A DNA stretch of 64,000 nucleotides from Sulfuricaulis sp. (GTDB lineage Bacteria > Pseudomonadota > Gammaproteobacteria > Acidiferrobacterales > Sulfurifustaceae). Below, piece after piece: positions 29,576 to 38,388 of this stretch (positions are counted from its first letter, which is position 1; every line of letters starts with the position of its first letter). A model generated the notes under the pieces. That model saw nothing but the letters and a program-made list of their open reading frames with translations. It was not told the origin of the DNA and made no database searches. The stretch spans positions 62,001-126,000 of the forward strand of contig NZ_JANLGY010000011.1 in NCBI RefSeq assembly GCF_024653915.1, read 5' to 3'. Position numbers and translations under genes: made by a program.

Positions 29576-30631
29576 ATGGAACTCGTCTGCCCGGCAGGCA
29601 GCATGCCGGCGCTGAAGGCGGCGGTGGACAATGGCGCCAATGCCGTTTACCTCGGCTTTCGTGACGGCACCAACGCGCGCAATTTCCCCGGCCTCAATTT
29701 CGATCTGGATGAAGCACGCCGGGCTGTGCATTACGCGCATGAGCGCGGCGCGCGTGTATTCCTGGCAATCAACACCTATCCACGCCCATCGCAGTGGCAG
29801 AAGTGGTGCCGCGCTGTGGATCAGGCGGCCACCCTCGGCATCGATGCCCTGATTCTCGCTGACCCCGGGCTCATGGATTACACCGTACAGACTTATCCCG
29901 ATCTGCGCCTGCATCTTTCGGTGCAGGGTTCGGCCACCAGCCACGAGGCGATTGATTTTTACGTGCGGCATTTCGGCGTCCGGCGTGTAGTGTTGCCGCG
30001 GGTGTTGTCGCTCACGCAGGTGCAGAATGTCATGAAGCGCGTGAACACGGAGGTGGAGGTATTCGGCTTTGGCAGTTTGTGCGTCATGGTCGAGGGCCGT
30101 TGCACGCTGTCTTCCTACGTGACCGGCGAATCACCGAATTCGAACGGGGTGTGTTCTCCTGCGAAACACGTGAAATGGGAGGAATCGGCCAGCGGCCGGC
30201 GCTCGCGCCTGAATGGCGTATTAATTGACACCTATGCGCCGGACGAGCCCGCGGGCTACCCGACGATTTGTAAAGGCCGCTTTGCTGTACAGGGATGTAC
30301 GAATGCCGCGGGCGCAGGACGCGCAGGACGCGCAGGAGCGGCCGAGGTCGGCGGTAAGGTTTACTACGCCATGGAGGAACCGACCAGCCTCAACGTGCTC
30401 GACATTCTTCCGGAGCTGTATCGCGCTGGAGTGGCGGCGATCAAGGTTGAGGGTCGGCAGCGCAGCCCGGCCTACGTGGCGCAGGTTACGCGCACCCTGC
30501 GCGAAGCCATCGATGCCTGTATCAGTGATCCGGAGACATTTGTACCCGAAGTCGAATGGGTGAAGCAGCTTGACAACGTCGCCGAAGGACGCTGCCACAC
30601 GCTCGGTGCGTATTCCCGGCCATGGCAATGA
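29576..30631 (+). CDS. ubiU: UbiU, O2-independent ubiquinone hydroxylation protein
   Basis: A U32-family protein with a [4Fe-4S] cluster. With UbiV it hydroxylates ubiquinone precursors without O2, using prephenate. It aligns with E. coli UbiU from MELVCPAGSMPALK to the end (LGAYSRPWQ). The four cluster Cys are present in FGSLCVMVEGRC, GVCSPAKHV and TICKGRF. Relative to E. coli there is a 20-codon in-frame insertion (30296-30355) just after the last cluster Cys region, containing CTNAAGAGRAGRAGAAE. ATG 29576 matches the family start; ATG 29558 is an alternative. It overlaps ubiV. Confidence 0.93.
   Translation: MELVCPAGSMPALKAAVDNGANAVYLGFRDGTNARNFPGLNFDLDEARRAVHYAHERGARVFLAINTYPRPSQWQKWCRAVDQAATLGIDALILADPGLMDYTVQTYPDLRLHLSVQGSATSHEAIDFYVRHFGVRRVVLPRVLSLTQVQNVMKRVNTEVEVFGFGSLCVMVEGRCTLSSYVTGESPNSNGVCSPAKHVKWEESASGRRSRLNGVLIDTYAPDEPAGYPTICKGRFAVQGCTNAAGAGRAGRAGAAEVGGKVYYAMEEPTSLNVLDILPELYRAGVAAIKVEGRQRSPAYVAQVTRTLREAIDACISDPETFVPEVEWVKQLDNVAEGRCHTLGAYSRPWQ
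30296..30355 (+). repeat. Palindromic coding element inserted in ubiU
   Basis: A 60-base in-frame insertion relative to E. coli UbiU. It contains TGCCGCGGGCGCAGG (30304-30318), identical to a segment inserted in hemN at 35406-35420 and read in the same frame (AAGAG). Nested short stems of the type GCGC-AGGAC-GCGC and outer GCCGC/GCGGC are visible. Confidence 0.75.
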
Positions 30632-31518
30632 AAATTTCCCTCGGTCCGATTCCATACCTCTGGGAACGCAGCCGCGTTTTTGATTTCTATGCGCGCGCTG
30701 CCGAGGCACCGGTCGATATTGTCTATCTGGGAGAGACGGTTTGCTCTAAACGCCGCGCCATGCGTTTGCCGGACTGGCTCGATATCGCCGCGCGTCTGAC
30801 CGCCGCGGGCAAAGAAGCGGTGCTGTCAACGCTTACGCTGATCGAGGCCGAATCGGAAGCTTCCTACCTGCGCACCATCATTGAAAACGGCCGGTATACA
30901 GTCGAGGCCAACGACATGGCGGCGATCAACATGCTGGCAGGTGTCGCGCCGTTTATTGTCGGCCCGCATGTCAATGTCTATAACAGTCGCGCCCTTGAGC
31001 TGATGGCGCGTATTGGCGCCCGGCGCTGGGTGATGCCAATGGAGCTCGACCGCGAAACACTGGCCGCGCTTCAGTCCAGCCGTTCCGCCAACCTGGAAAC
31101 CGAGGTGTTCGTATTCGGGCGTCTGCCGCTGTCCTTCTCGGCGCGCTGTTTCACCGCCCGCGCGCATAACCTCCCCAAGGATGAGTGCGGTTTCCGTTGC
31201 GCGGATTACCCTGAGGGCATGCCGATGCAAACACGCGAGGGCCAGTCATTTCTGAATCTCAACGGTATCCAGGTTCAGTCCGGAGAGACTTACAACCTGG
31301 TAAACGAAATCGGAGAGCTGCGAGCGCTCAAAGTGGATATTTTGCGGCTTTCTCCCCAGCCCGAAGGGATGTTCGAAATCATCGATGCTTTCCGTCACGT
31401 CATGGACGGGCAACTGGAATCGTCTGCCGCGGCCGGTAGTATCGCGCCACATCAAACAGCTGGATTTTGCGATGGCTACTGGCATGGCGCACCAGGCATG
31501 CACCGGGTGCACGTATGA
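30622..31518 (+). CDS. ubiV: UbiV, O2-independent ubiquinone hydroxylation protein
   Basis: The U32-family partner of UbiU, 298 residues, also with a [4Fe-4S] cluster. The N-terminus MKISLGPIPYLWERSRV and the cluster region (TVCSKRR; SARCFTARAHNLPKDECGFRC) match UbiV. The C-terminal tail (about residues 262-298) is longer than I expect. It overlaps ubiU by ten bases and the LplA-DUF116 gene by ATGA, so the three are translationally coupled. Confidence 0.93.
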   Translation: MAMKISLGPIPYLWERSRVFDFYARAAEAPVDIVYLGETVCSKRRAMRLPDWLDIAARLTAAGKEAVLSTLTLIEAESEASYLRTIIENGRYTVEANDMAAINMLAGVAPFIVGPHVNVYNSRALELMARIGARRWVMPMELDRETLAALQSSRSANLETEVFVFGRLPLSFSARCFTARAHNLPKDECGFRCADYPEGMPMQTREGQSFLNLNGIQVQSGETYNLVNEIGELRALKVDILRLSPQPEGMFEIIDAFRHVMDGQLESSAAAGSIAPHQTAGFCDGYWHGAPGMHRVHV

Positions 31519-33080
31519 CTACACGCACCGGCTTTGTAATCGATACCGGACTGCATTCCGGCCCGGAAAATATCCGGCTCGACAGCGCCCAATGGCGTGA
31601 GGCGCAAGAGGCGGATGCGCCCATTTGCCACGTACGATTCCATCGTTATCGTCCCACTGTCTCGCTGGGCGCCTTTGAAACGGCGGGCCATGCCTTGCGC
31701 GCGGAGTATTGCCGCGATCAGGGGATCGACATGGTGCAGCGCGTGAGTGGCGGCGCGGCGGTTTATCTCGACCCCGATCAATTGTGCTGGACGCTGACGC
31801 TTTCCCGTCCGAGCGCCTGGGGCAAGAAAAATATCATGGAATGGCTCGCACTGTTAGGCGGGGGAGTGGTGAAGGGGCTGCAAGGATTGGGCGTGAATGC
31901 CATATTCGCGCCGCCCAACGACATCGAACTGGCGGGGCGCAAGCTGGCTTCGGGCTTTATCGCGCTCTCGGATTCGGCGCTGCTGTTTCAGGGCAGCCTG
32001 CTGCTGGATCATGACACCGAAACCATGATGACGGCGCTGCGCGTGCCAACGGAAAAACTCACACCGGATGGTGTCCGTAGCGCACGCGGTCGTTTTACCA
32101 CGTTGCGGGACGAGGGCGTTGCCGCTGAGCCGGCTGTTCTGGAATGGCATGTCCTTACTGGTTGGGCTGAATTGCTTGACGTGGAATTTGGCAAGAGAGT
32201 GGAATTGAAGTCAGAGGAAATTACCGGTGACGCGAACCATGCGCCACCCGCCGGTAACTGGGATGCCGAACTTAATTTCTGGTATCAGGCCCTGGTAAAA
32301 ACGCCGGGCGGTGTCCTGTATGTCCGTGTGCGTCTTAGCGAAAGCGGCGATACTCTGCAGCAGGTTGAATTCGCCGGTGGCATGCAATTGTATCCCGCGT
32401 ATTTGTTTATCTCGCTTTCATCCTGGCTCGCCAGGACGCCGGTGGCGTGGCTGGATGAGCGCCTCGATGAATTCTTTCGTGTCTATCCGCATGACCTGGC
32501 TGGGTTTACCACCGAGGACATTCAGCACGGCCTGCGCCTCGCACTCGATCGCTATGCCCAGCAGGCGCAGTTTGCATTGACTCATGAGCAGGCCAATACG
32601 CTCATGGTGCATGCGCCATCGCCACTGGCGGCAGCGGATGTTGCTCGCGCGGCCAGCGTCATGCTGGTGCCGTACTGCGCCAAGCCATCCTGGTGCAAGT
32701 GGCGCCACCGCGACGGTTGTCCCGATTGCGGGATGTGCGAAGTAGGCGAGGCATATCGTCTGGCACGCGAGCGCGGCATGCGCGTCGTGACGATCACCAA
32801 TTTTGAACATTTGCAGCAGACACTCGGCGAGCTGCGCGCACAGGACACACCGGCCTATGTCGGCATGTGCTGCCGCCATTTCTACCTGAAACGCGAATAT
32901 GCTTTTCGTGAGGCCGGCATTCCTGCCGTGCTGATGGATATCACCGGTTCGAACTGTTACGAGCTGCAACAGGAGGATCTGGCCTACGCGGGGAAATTCC
33001 AGGCGCAGGCGCGCCTTGATCTGGATGTGTTGCGTAGGGTGATGAAACGTGTCCCTCCGGTGGCGGGAAAGGCGGATTAA
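31515..33080 (+). CDS. Lipoate-protein-ligase-like domain fused to DUF116
   Basis: A protein of 521 residues. The N-terminal half (about residues 1-250) is a BPL/LplA/LipB-type domain with QRVSGGAAVYLDPDQ and NDIELAGRKLASG, including the Lys expected to contact the acyl-adenylate. The middle (about 260-345) resembles an LplA accessory domain. The C-terminal part is DUF116, Cys-rich: PYCAKPSWCKW, DGCPDCGMCE, GMCCRHF and GSNCYEL, likely a metal or Fe-S site. Known LplA enzymes attach lipoate to carrier proteins; no carrier is nearby. The start overlaps the ubiV stop (ATGA), so a role in anaerobic ubiquinone synthesis is likely but unproven. Confidence 0.8.
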   Translation: MTTRTGFVIDTGLHSGPENIRLDSAQWREAQEADAPICHVRFHRYRPTVSLGAFETAGHALRAEYCRDQGIDMVQRVSGGAAVYLDPDQLCWTLTLSRPSAWGKKNIMEWLALLGGGVVKGLQGLGVNAIFAPPNDIELAGRKLASGFIALSDSALLFQGSLLLDHDTETMMTALRVPTEKLTPDGVRSARGRFTTLRDEGVAAEPAVLEWHVLTGWAELLDVEFGKRVELKSEEITGDANHAPPAGNWDAELNFWYQALVKTPGGVLYVRVRLSESGDTLQQVEFAGGMQLYPAYLFISLSSWLARTPVAWLDERLDEFFRVYPHDLAGFTTEDIQHGLRLALDRYAQQAQFALTHEQANTLMVHAPSPLAAADVARAASVMLVPYCAKPSWCKWRHRDGCPDCGMCEVGEAYRLARERGMRVVTITNFEHLQQTLGELRAQDTPAYVGMCCRHFYLKREYAFREAGIPAVLMDITGSNCYELQQEDLAYAGKFQAQARLDLDVLRRVMKRVPPVAGKAD

Positions 33081-33556
33081 CTCGCGGCCAGACGCTGGTC
33101 GATGGCGCGCTGGAAAACAGCGAATGCGGCTCCGCCCAGAGTTTCCCCCAGCACATCGCGGAAATGCGCCTCCCAGTCGTAGTCCAGCGCGTCCAGCAGG
33201 TTCTTCACATGCACGCCGGTTTCCGTGTCGCCTTCAATACACAGCCGGCGATTGAAGAAGAGCGTGTCGGGGTCCTCGCGCCGGGTCGCGAGTTGCCAGA
33301 AATCTTCCACTTTGCCGCTGATACGGACATCGGCAAGGCCCGCCGCGGCTGGCTGCAACCGTCCCTGGTCGATCCGGAAATGGATCTCGCTCGCCGCATC
33401 TCGAATATGTATACAAACGGATTTGCCGTTGATTTCCGGCAGGCGCGCCGCCAGTGGCTGGCCGCGCAGCAGGTGGTTGAATGCACGCGCGAACAGTTCC
33501 GCGTGCACGGCGTCGGGGATGATGCGCAGAGGCAGTAACAGTGGATGAGGCAGCAT
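33077..33556 (-). CDS. ubiT: UbiT, SCP2-domain ubiquinone biosynthesis accessory protein
   Basis: An SCP2 sterol-carrier-type protein of 159 residues that binds hydrophobic quinone intermediates in the anaerobic pathway, as E. coli UbiT does. SCP2 features include the GRLQPAAAGLADVRISG and DTLFFNRRLCIEGDTETG segments. It is convergent with the LplA-DUF116 gene, overlapping by four bases, and divergent from ubiD, with a shared FNR-type box between. Confidence 0.88.
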   Translation of the reverse strand: MLPHPLLLPLRIIPDAVHAELFARAFNHLLRGQPLAARLPEINGKSVCIHIRDAASEIHFRIDQGRLQPAAAGLADVRISGKVEDFWQLATRREDPDTLFFNRRLCIEGDTETGVHVKNLLDALDYDWEAHFRDVLGETLGGAAFAVFQRAIDQRLAAS

Positions 33557-33612
33557 ATGTACCGGGAAAAATGGGACGAATGTTTTATAACAGGTCTGGA
33601 TGAAAGAAGTTA

Positions 33613-33626
33613 TTGATCTGGGTCAA
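33613..33626. promoter_or_regulatory. FNR-type box between ubiT and ubiD
   Basis: TTGATCTGGGTCAA matches the consensus at nine of ten positions. A plus-strand -10 (TATTCT, 33649-33654) and a minus-strand -10 (TATAAA, complement of 33584-33589) lie on either side at about 32 bases, so one site could serve both genes. Confidence 0.65.
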
Positions 33627-33663
33627 ATTATGCTCGCAGAAGTCGTTCTATTCTGAGCGCTCC

Positions 33664-35154
33664 ATGAAATTCAAAAATTTGCGCGAATTTATTGCGCATC
33701 TGGAAAAACTCGGCGAACTGCGGCGCATTACGGTCCCGGTAGACCCGCGACTGGAGATCACCGAAATATGCCAGCGCACCCTGCGCGTGCAGGGGCCGGC
33801 GCTGTTGTTTGAAAACCCGAAACAATCGGATATCCCGCTGCTGGGGAATCTTTTTGGCACCACGCGACGCGTGGCGCTAGCCATGGGACGCGAATCTATC
33901 GAAGACCTGCGCGAGGTTGGCAAGCTGCTTTCGTTTCTGAAGGAACCGCAGGTGCCACGCGGTCTCGGCGACGTCATCGAGAAGTTCCCGGAATTCAAGC
34001 AACTGTTGCACGTGGTACCGCGGGTGGTGAGCAACGCATCGTGCCGACAACATGTAATCGAAGGCAAGGACGTGGACTTGTCGATATTCCCCATACAGAC
34101 TTGCTGGCCGGAAGACGCCGGGCCCTTGATCACCTTCGGCTTGGTTGTTACCAAAGGTCCCTACAAGGAAAGACAGAACATCGGCATCTACCGTCAGCAG
34201 GTGATCGCGCGCAATAAAGTGATTATGCGCTGGCTGCCACACCGCGGCGGCGCGGTAGATTTTCGTGAGTGGAAGGAGGCTCATCCTGGAGATCTCTTTC
34301 CCGTCGTGGTTGCCATCGGGGCCGATCCGGCGACACTGCTGGCGGCGGTGACACCGATTCCCGATACACTGTCGGAATTCCAGTTCGCGGGACTATTGCG
34401 TGGGGCGCGCAGTGAGGTCGTCCCCTGCGGCTGTGCCACGCTGTACGTGCCGGCCTCGGCAGAAATAGTGCTCGAGGGCTATATCGACCCGGCAGAAGAA
34501 GCGCTGGAAGGACCGTTCGGCGATCACACCGGCTATTACAACTCGCAGGAAAAATTTCCCGTCTTCACTGTCGAGCGCATCACGCATCGCGACCAGCCCA
34601 TATATCACAGTGCCTACATGGGGCGTTCGCCGCACGATGAGCCCTCAGTATTGGCCATGGCGCTCAACGAGGTTTTCATTCCGTTGCTGCAGAAGCAGTT
34701 TCCGGAGATCGTGGATTTCTATCTGCCGCCGGAAGGCTGCTCCTACCGCGTAGCCTGCGTCAGCATTAAGAAACGTTATGCCGGTCACGCCCGACGCATC
34801 ATGTTCGGCGTGTGGTCTTACCTGCGCCAGTTCACCTACACCAAATTCGTGATCGTCACCGATGACGACATCAACGTGCGTGACTGGAAAGAAGTTGTTT
34901 GGGCCATGAGCACGCGCATGGATCCCGTGCGCGATACGCTGCTGATCGAGAACACCCCTATTGATTATCTGGATTTCGCCAGCCCGGTCTCGGGTCTCGG
35001 CGGTAAGATGGGTTTGGATGCCACCAACAAATGGCCGGCCGAAACGGCGCGTGCCTGGGGCCGGCCGATTTCCATGAGCGCCGAGGTGGTGCGCCGGGTC
35101 GACGACCTGTGGCACCAGCTGGGGATTGAGGGCATCGCGTCGCACCATCCTTGA
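33664..35154 (+). CDS. ubiD: UbiD, 4-hydroxy-3-polyprenylbenzoate decarboxylase
   Basis: A prenyl-FMN-dependent decarboxylase of 496 residues in ubiquinone synthesis. Start ATG 33664 ([19 protein letters not shown]) matches family N-termini; the open frame upstream does not. Conserved segments include [11 protein letters not shown]-type region [24 protein letters not shown] and the E-rich catalytic region. No ubiX (prenyl-FMN synthase) is in the window. The leader from the FNR-type promoter is very short. Confidence 0.94.
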   Translation: MKFKNLREFIAHLEKLGELRRITVPVDPRLEITEICQRTLRVQGPALLFENPKQSDIPLLGNLFGTTRRVALAMGRESIEDLREVGKLLSFLKEPQVPRGLGDVIEKFPEFKQLLHVVPRVVSNASCRQHVIEGKDVDLSIFPIQTCWPEDAGPLITFGLVVTKGPYKERQNIGIYRQQVIARNKVIMRWLPHRGGAVDFREWKEAHPGDLFPVVVAIGADPATLLAAVTPIPDTLSEFQFAGLLRGARSEVVPCGCATLYVPASAEIVLEGYIDPAEEALEGPFGDHTGYYNSQEKFPVFTVERITHRDQPIYHSAYMGRSPHDEPSVLAMALNEVFIPLLQKQFPEIVDFYLPPEGCSYRVACVSIKKRYAGHARRIMFGVWSYLRQFTYTKFVIVTDDDINVRDWKEVVWAMSTRMDPVRDTLLIENTPIDYLDFASPVSGLGGKMGLDATNKWPAETARAWGRPISMSAEVVRRVDDLWHQLGIEGIASHHP

Positions 35155-35215
35155 ATCCGGCCAAACCGGACTGGGACCGATTCTGCTTCATTTCACCCGC
35201 GTACCCGATCTATTA

Positions 35216-35229
35216 TTGATACAGGTCAT
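35216..35229 (+). promoter_or_regulatory. Weak FNR-like site upstream of hemN
   Basis: TTGATACAGGTCAT matches the consensus at eight of ten positions. TATCTT at 35252-35257 could be the -10. Transcription would then start near 35264, downstream of the ATG at 35260 but upstream of the TTG at 35293. Confidence 0.35.
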
Positions 35230-35259
35230 GGGTTTCGCCGGTGACCCGCGTTATCTTTA

Positions 35260-36732
35260 ATGATCATATTTATCGACTTCTCCAAAACGAGCTTGAATCA
35301 CCAGATCATTTTTGACGCCGAACTGCTGCGCCGCTACGACAAAAGCGGACCGCGCTACACGTCGTATCCGACGGCCGTGCAGTTCCGAAGTGCAGGAAGC
35401 ACAAGTGCCGCGGGCGCAGGGATGCGCGAGAGCGGCCACACAGGCTTCACCGAGGCGGATTACCAGGACCAGGCCAAACGGAGCAATGCTTCGGCCGCGC
35501 CGCGCCCGCTGTCGCTGTACTTTCATTTGCCTTTTTGCGACACCGTCTGTTTTTACTGCGCGTGCAACAAGGTTGTCACCAAGGACCGCAAGCGCGCCTC
35601 ACCGTATCTGGGTCGGCTGCATCGCGAGATCGCCCTGCAGGCGCAACTGTTTCATCGATCACGCACGGTGGAGCAGTTGCACTGGGGCGGCGGCACGCCG
35701 ACGTTCATCAGTCACGAGGAAATGCGGGAGCTGATGGAGGTCACGCGCGAGCATTTCCGCCTGCGTGATGACGACAAGGGCGAATACGGCATCGAGGTGG
35801 ACCCGCGCGAGGTGCGGCCGGAGACGCTGGCTGTGTTGCGCAGCCTCGGCTTCAATCGCTTGAGCATGGGCGTGCAGGATTTTGAGCCCGCGGTGCAGAA
35901 GGCGGTGAATCGCATCCAGACCGAGGCCGAGACCTTCGCGGTGCTCAAGGAGGCGCGCGCGCTCGGTTTCCGTTCCATTAACATGGACCTGATTTACGGT
36001 CTGCCGCACCAAACTGTTGAAAGCTTTGGACGCACGCTGGAAAAAATTATCACCGCTGGCCCGGACCGGCTCTCGGTATTCAATTACGCGCACCTGCCGG
36101 AGATGTTCAAACCGCAGCGCCGCATCTCCACCTCCGATCTGCCGAGTCCGCAGGAGAAGCTTAATATCCTTCAGCTCACCATCGAGCGCCTGACGCAGGC
36201 GGGCTACGTGTACATCGGCATGGATCATTTCGCGCGACCGGACGACGAATTGGCAGCGGCGCAGCGCAACGGCACGCTGTACCGGAATTTCCAGGGGTAC
36301 TCCACGCATGCGGAGTGCGACATGATCGGCATGGGAATTACAGCGATTGGCATGGTGGGCGATTGTTACAGCCAGAACCAGAAAACGCTGGAAGATTACT
36401 ACGCGGTACTCGATTCAGGCCATCTGCCGGTGATGCGCGGTATTGTGCTGGATGATGACGACAAGCTGCGGCGAGAGATCATTACGCAGTTGATATGCCA
36501 TTTCATGCTCGACTTGAATGCCGTCGAGCGCGTACGCGGCATCCGTTTTGCCGACTACTTTGCCGCGGAACTCGCTGATCTCAAGGTCATGCAGCAGGAC
36601 GGGTTGGTTGAGGTGGACGCGAAGTCAATGCGCGTGCAGCCCGCGGGCAAGCTGCTCATTCGCAATATCTGCATGGTTTTCGACCGTTACCTGCGCGAGA
36701 AACAGGAACAGCGCTATTCAAAGGTGATCTGA
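35260..36732 (+). CDS. hemN: O2-independent coproporphyrinogen III dehydrogenase
   Basis: A radical SAM haem-synthesis enzyme of 490 residues. The cluster motif CDTVCFYC has Cys at 93, 97 and 100, followed by GGGTP and GLPHQT. N-terminal YDKSGPRYTSYPTAVQF is the HemN signature. An 18-codon insertion (35386-35439, residues 43-60) relative to homologues interrupts VQF and GFTEADY. It carries the same AAGAG-coding element as ubiU. A TTG at 35293 (reading NHQIIFDAELLRRYD) is a likelier biological start by homology and by the possible promoter position. No clear ribosome site decides. Confidence 0.93.
   Translation: MIIFIDFSKTSLNHQIIFDAELLRRYDKSGPRYTSYPTAVQFRSAGSTSAAGAGMRESGHTGFTEADYQDQAKRSNASAAPRPLSLYFHLPFCDTVCFYCACNKVVTKDRKRASPYLGRLHREIALQAQLFHRSRTVEQLHWGGGTPTFISHEEMRELMEVTREHFRLRDDDKGEYGIEVDPREVRPETLAVLRSLGFNRLSMGVQDFEPAVQKAVNRIQTEAETFAVLKEARALGFRSINMDLIYGLPHQTVESFGRTLEKIITAGPDRLSVFNYAHLPEMFKPQRRISTSDLPSPQEKLNILQLTIERLTQAGYVYIGMDHFARPDDELAAAQRNGTLYRNFQGYSTHAECDMIGMGITAIGMVGDCYSQNQKTLEDYYAVLDSGHLPVMRGIVLDDDDKLRREIITQLICHFMLDLNAVERVRGIRFADYFAAELADLKVMQQDGLVEVDAKSMRVQPAGKLLIRNICMVFDRYLREKQEQRYSKVI
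35386..35439 (+). repeat. Palindromic coding element inserted in hemN
   Basis: A 54-base in-frame insertion. TGCCGCGGGCGCAGG (35406-35420) is identical to ubiU 30304-30318. Nested stems are visible: GTGC-AGGAA-GCAC, GCGC-AGGGAT-GCGC and an outer GCCGC/GCGGC pair. Confidence 0.75.
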
Positions 36733-36882
36733 CGGCTCGACCTGTCAGTTCCACCACTGTCCGTCACCTGCGCACCGCGTCGGGAAACGCCGCATCAGAG
36801 TTGGCATCAGGTGCCACGGACGACAATACCCGCAAACTGGCCTAACATCTCTTTTCCACGGCAATAAAAAACGAGACTTCAT

Positions 36883-37317
36883 ATGTTGGAAGAATTCAAA
36901 AAATTCGCCATGCGCGGCAACGTGGTGGACATGGCGGTCGGCATCGTGATCGGCGCGGCATTCGGGAAGATCGTCAGTTCGTTCGTCACCGATGTGTTGA
37001 TGCCGCCCATCGGTCTCGCGCTGGGCGGTATGGATTTCAGCGAGTTGTTCGTCACGCTGGGCAGCGGCAGTTTTCCCACGCTCGCCGCGGCCAAGGCCGC
37101 GGGGGCGCCGACACTGAACTATGGTCTCTTCATCAATGCGCTGATTGACTTCGTCATCATCGCCTTTGCGTTGTTCATGGTGATCAAGGCGATGAACCGG
37201 TTGAAGAAAGAAGAGGCCCCGGCCAAGGCACTCGAAGTGAAAAGCTGTCCGGAATGCCTCTCGGAGATTCCGCTCGCCGCCAAGCGCTGCAAGTTCTGCA
37301 GCGCTTCACTCAAGTAA
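36883..37317 (+). CDS. mscL: Large-conductance mechanosensitive channel with C-terminal zinc ribbon
   Basis: A 144-residue channel that releases solutes on hypo-osmotic shock. The N-terminal [25 protein letters not shown]-type region and TM2 ([21 protein letters not shown]) are typical. The C-terminus carries [18 protein letters not shown], a small zinc ribbon that E. coli MscL lacks. Confidence 0.93.
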   Translation: MLEEFKKFAMRGNVVDMAVGIVIGAAFGKIVSSFVTDVLMPPIGLALGGMDFSELFVTLGSGSFPTLAAAKAAGAPTLNYGLFINALIDFVIIAFALFMVIKAMNRLKKEEAPAKALEVKSCPECLSEIPLAAKRCKFCSASLK

Positions 37318-37340
37318 TCCGGGGATAACTGGCATCCGCT

Positions 37341-37375
37341 GAGCCGGGCCTGAAGCAATATTTCAGACCCGGCTC
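37341..37375 (+). terminator. Stem-loop after mscL
   Basis: A 14-bp stem with mismatches (GAGCCGGGCCTGAA with TTCAGACCCGGCTC). No T run follows, so it is a possible Rho-dependent or weak terminator. Confidence 0.45.
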
Positions 37376-37539
37376 GATTGACGCCGACAGCCTTAAACGA
37401 GGCTCCCATGTTCCTTGCTCGAACCCTGCATCACGTTAACAATCGTTTACCCTTTGTATTATATTGATATGCATGGGCGCGATGGACGTACCTTGGCAAT
37501 TTTGTTACAAAAGGCATCCAAAGCATAAGGAAAAGCTCG

Positions 37540-38304
37540 GTGCAAAAACGAGAAGCTGCGGCGGTCATCAATATCTCCAGCATCAAGGCAGCTTGCAAGG
37601 ATTGCACGCTCCAGGAATTATGTCTGCCGCTCGGGCTCAATGATGTCGACATTGCTGCTCTTGACAAGGCTGTCAAGCGCCGGCGCACGCTGAAAAAAGG
37701 AGAAATGCTTTATCGTTTTGGCGACCCCCTGCGCTCGCTGTACGCGATCCGCAACGGCGCGCTTAAGACCACCGGCCTGATCGAGGACGGTCGCGCCCAG
37801 GTGACCGGTTTTTATCTCCCGGGCGAGTTGCTCGGTATCGACGCCATCAGCACCGACAAGCATCCGTGCAGCGCCGAGGCGCTTGAAACCTCGGAGGTCT
37901 GTGATATTCCCTACCCGGCGCTGGAGGACTTGGCGACCAAGATCCCCGGCCTGCAGCATCAGCTGTTGCGCATCATGAGCCGCGAGATCGTACGCGACGA
38001 GGAGATGCTGATGATGCTGGGGCGCATGACCGCCGAGGAACGTCTGGCCTCTTGTCTGATGAGTTTCTCGCGTCGCTTGGCACGGCTCGGTGGACTGCCC
38101 ACTGAATTCAAGCTCAGCATGTCGCGCCAGGATCTGGGCGACTACCTCGGGCTTGCGCTCGAGACGGTGAGTCGCCTGCTGTCGCGCTTTCATGACGAAG
38201 GCCTGATTAACGTTCATGGCCGGCAGATTACCCTGCGCGACTTGAACCGCCTGCGCAACATGGCCGCCGGCAACGGTCGCGAGCACAACGTCTCGGCCCA
38301 ATAA
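37540..38304 (+). CDS. fnr: FNR/Anr-type oxygen-sensing transcriptional regulator
   Basis: A CRP-family regulator of 254 residues with a [4Fe-4S] oxygen sensor. Cluster ligands are Cys19, Cys22 and Cys28 (CKDCTLQELC) and Cys110 (KHPC). The recognition helix reads ETVSRLLSRF, with the Glu, Ser and Arg that contact TTGAT half sites in E. coli FNR. It is the natural candidate for the FNR-type boxes elsewhere in this window. The start is GTG. A half site (TTGAT) upstream near 37464 might be autoregulatory. Confidence 0.95.
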   Translation: MQKREAAAVINISSIKAACKDCTLQELCLPLGLNDVDIAALDKAVKRRRTLKKGEMLYRFGDPLRSLYAIRNGALKTTGLIEDGRAQVTGFYLPGELLGIDAISTDKHPCSAEALETSEVCDIPYPALEDLATKIPGLQHQLLRIMSREIVRDEEMLMMLGRMTAEERLASCLMSFSRRLARLGGLPTEFKLSMSRQDLGDYLGLALETVSRLLSRFHDEGLINVHGRQITLRDLNRLRNMAAGNGREHNVSAQ

Positions 38305-38307
38305 TTC

Positions 38308-38336
38308 GTCAACCTGCTTTTTGCCGCAGGGTTGAC
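38308..38336 (+). terminator. Stem-loop after fnr
   Basis: GTCAACCTGC pairs with GCAGGGTTGAC (one bulged G), with a T-rich loop. No T run follows. Its right arm overlaps a TTGACA that could be the -35 of the bioB promoter (38332-38337). Confidence 0.45.
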
Positions 38337-38388
38337 AAGCCGGCCGGCTTATCCTAAGTTTGTGCCGACTTTCCCCGGAAGAGTCCTG

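Noticed and set aside
35216-35229. hemN upstream site as a firm member of the FNR regulon
   Set aside because: Only eight of ten consensus bases match and the implied transcript start would fall after the first ATG; kept only as a weak feature.
37464-37477. Autoregulatory FNR box upstream of fnr
   Set aside because: Only the TTGAT half is present; the second half does not match.
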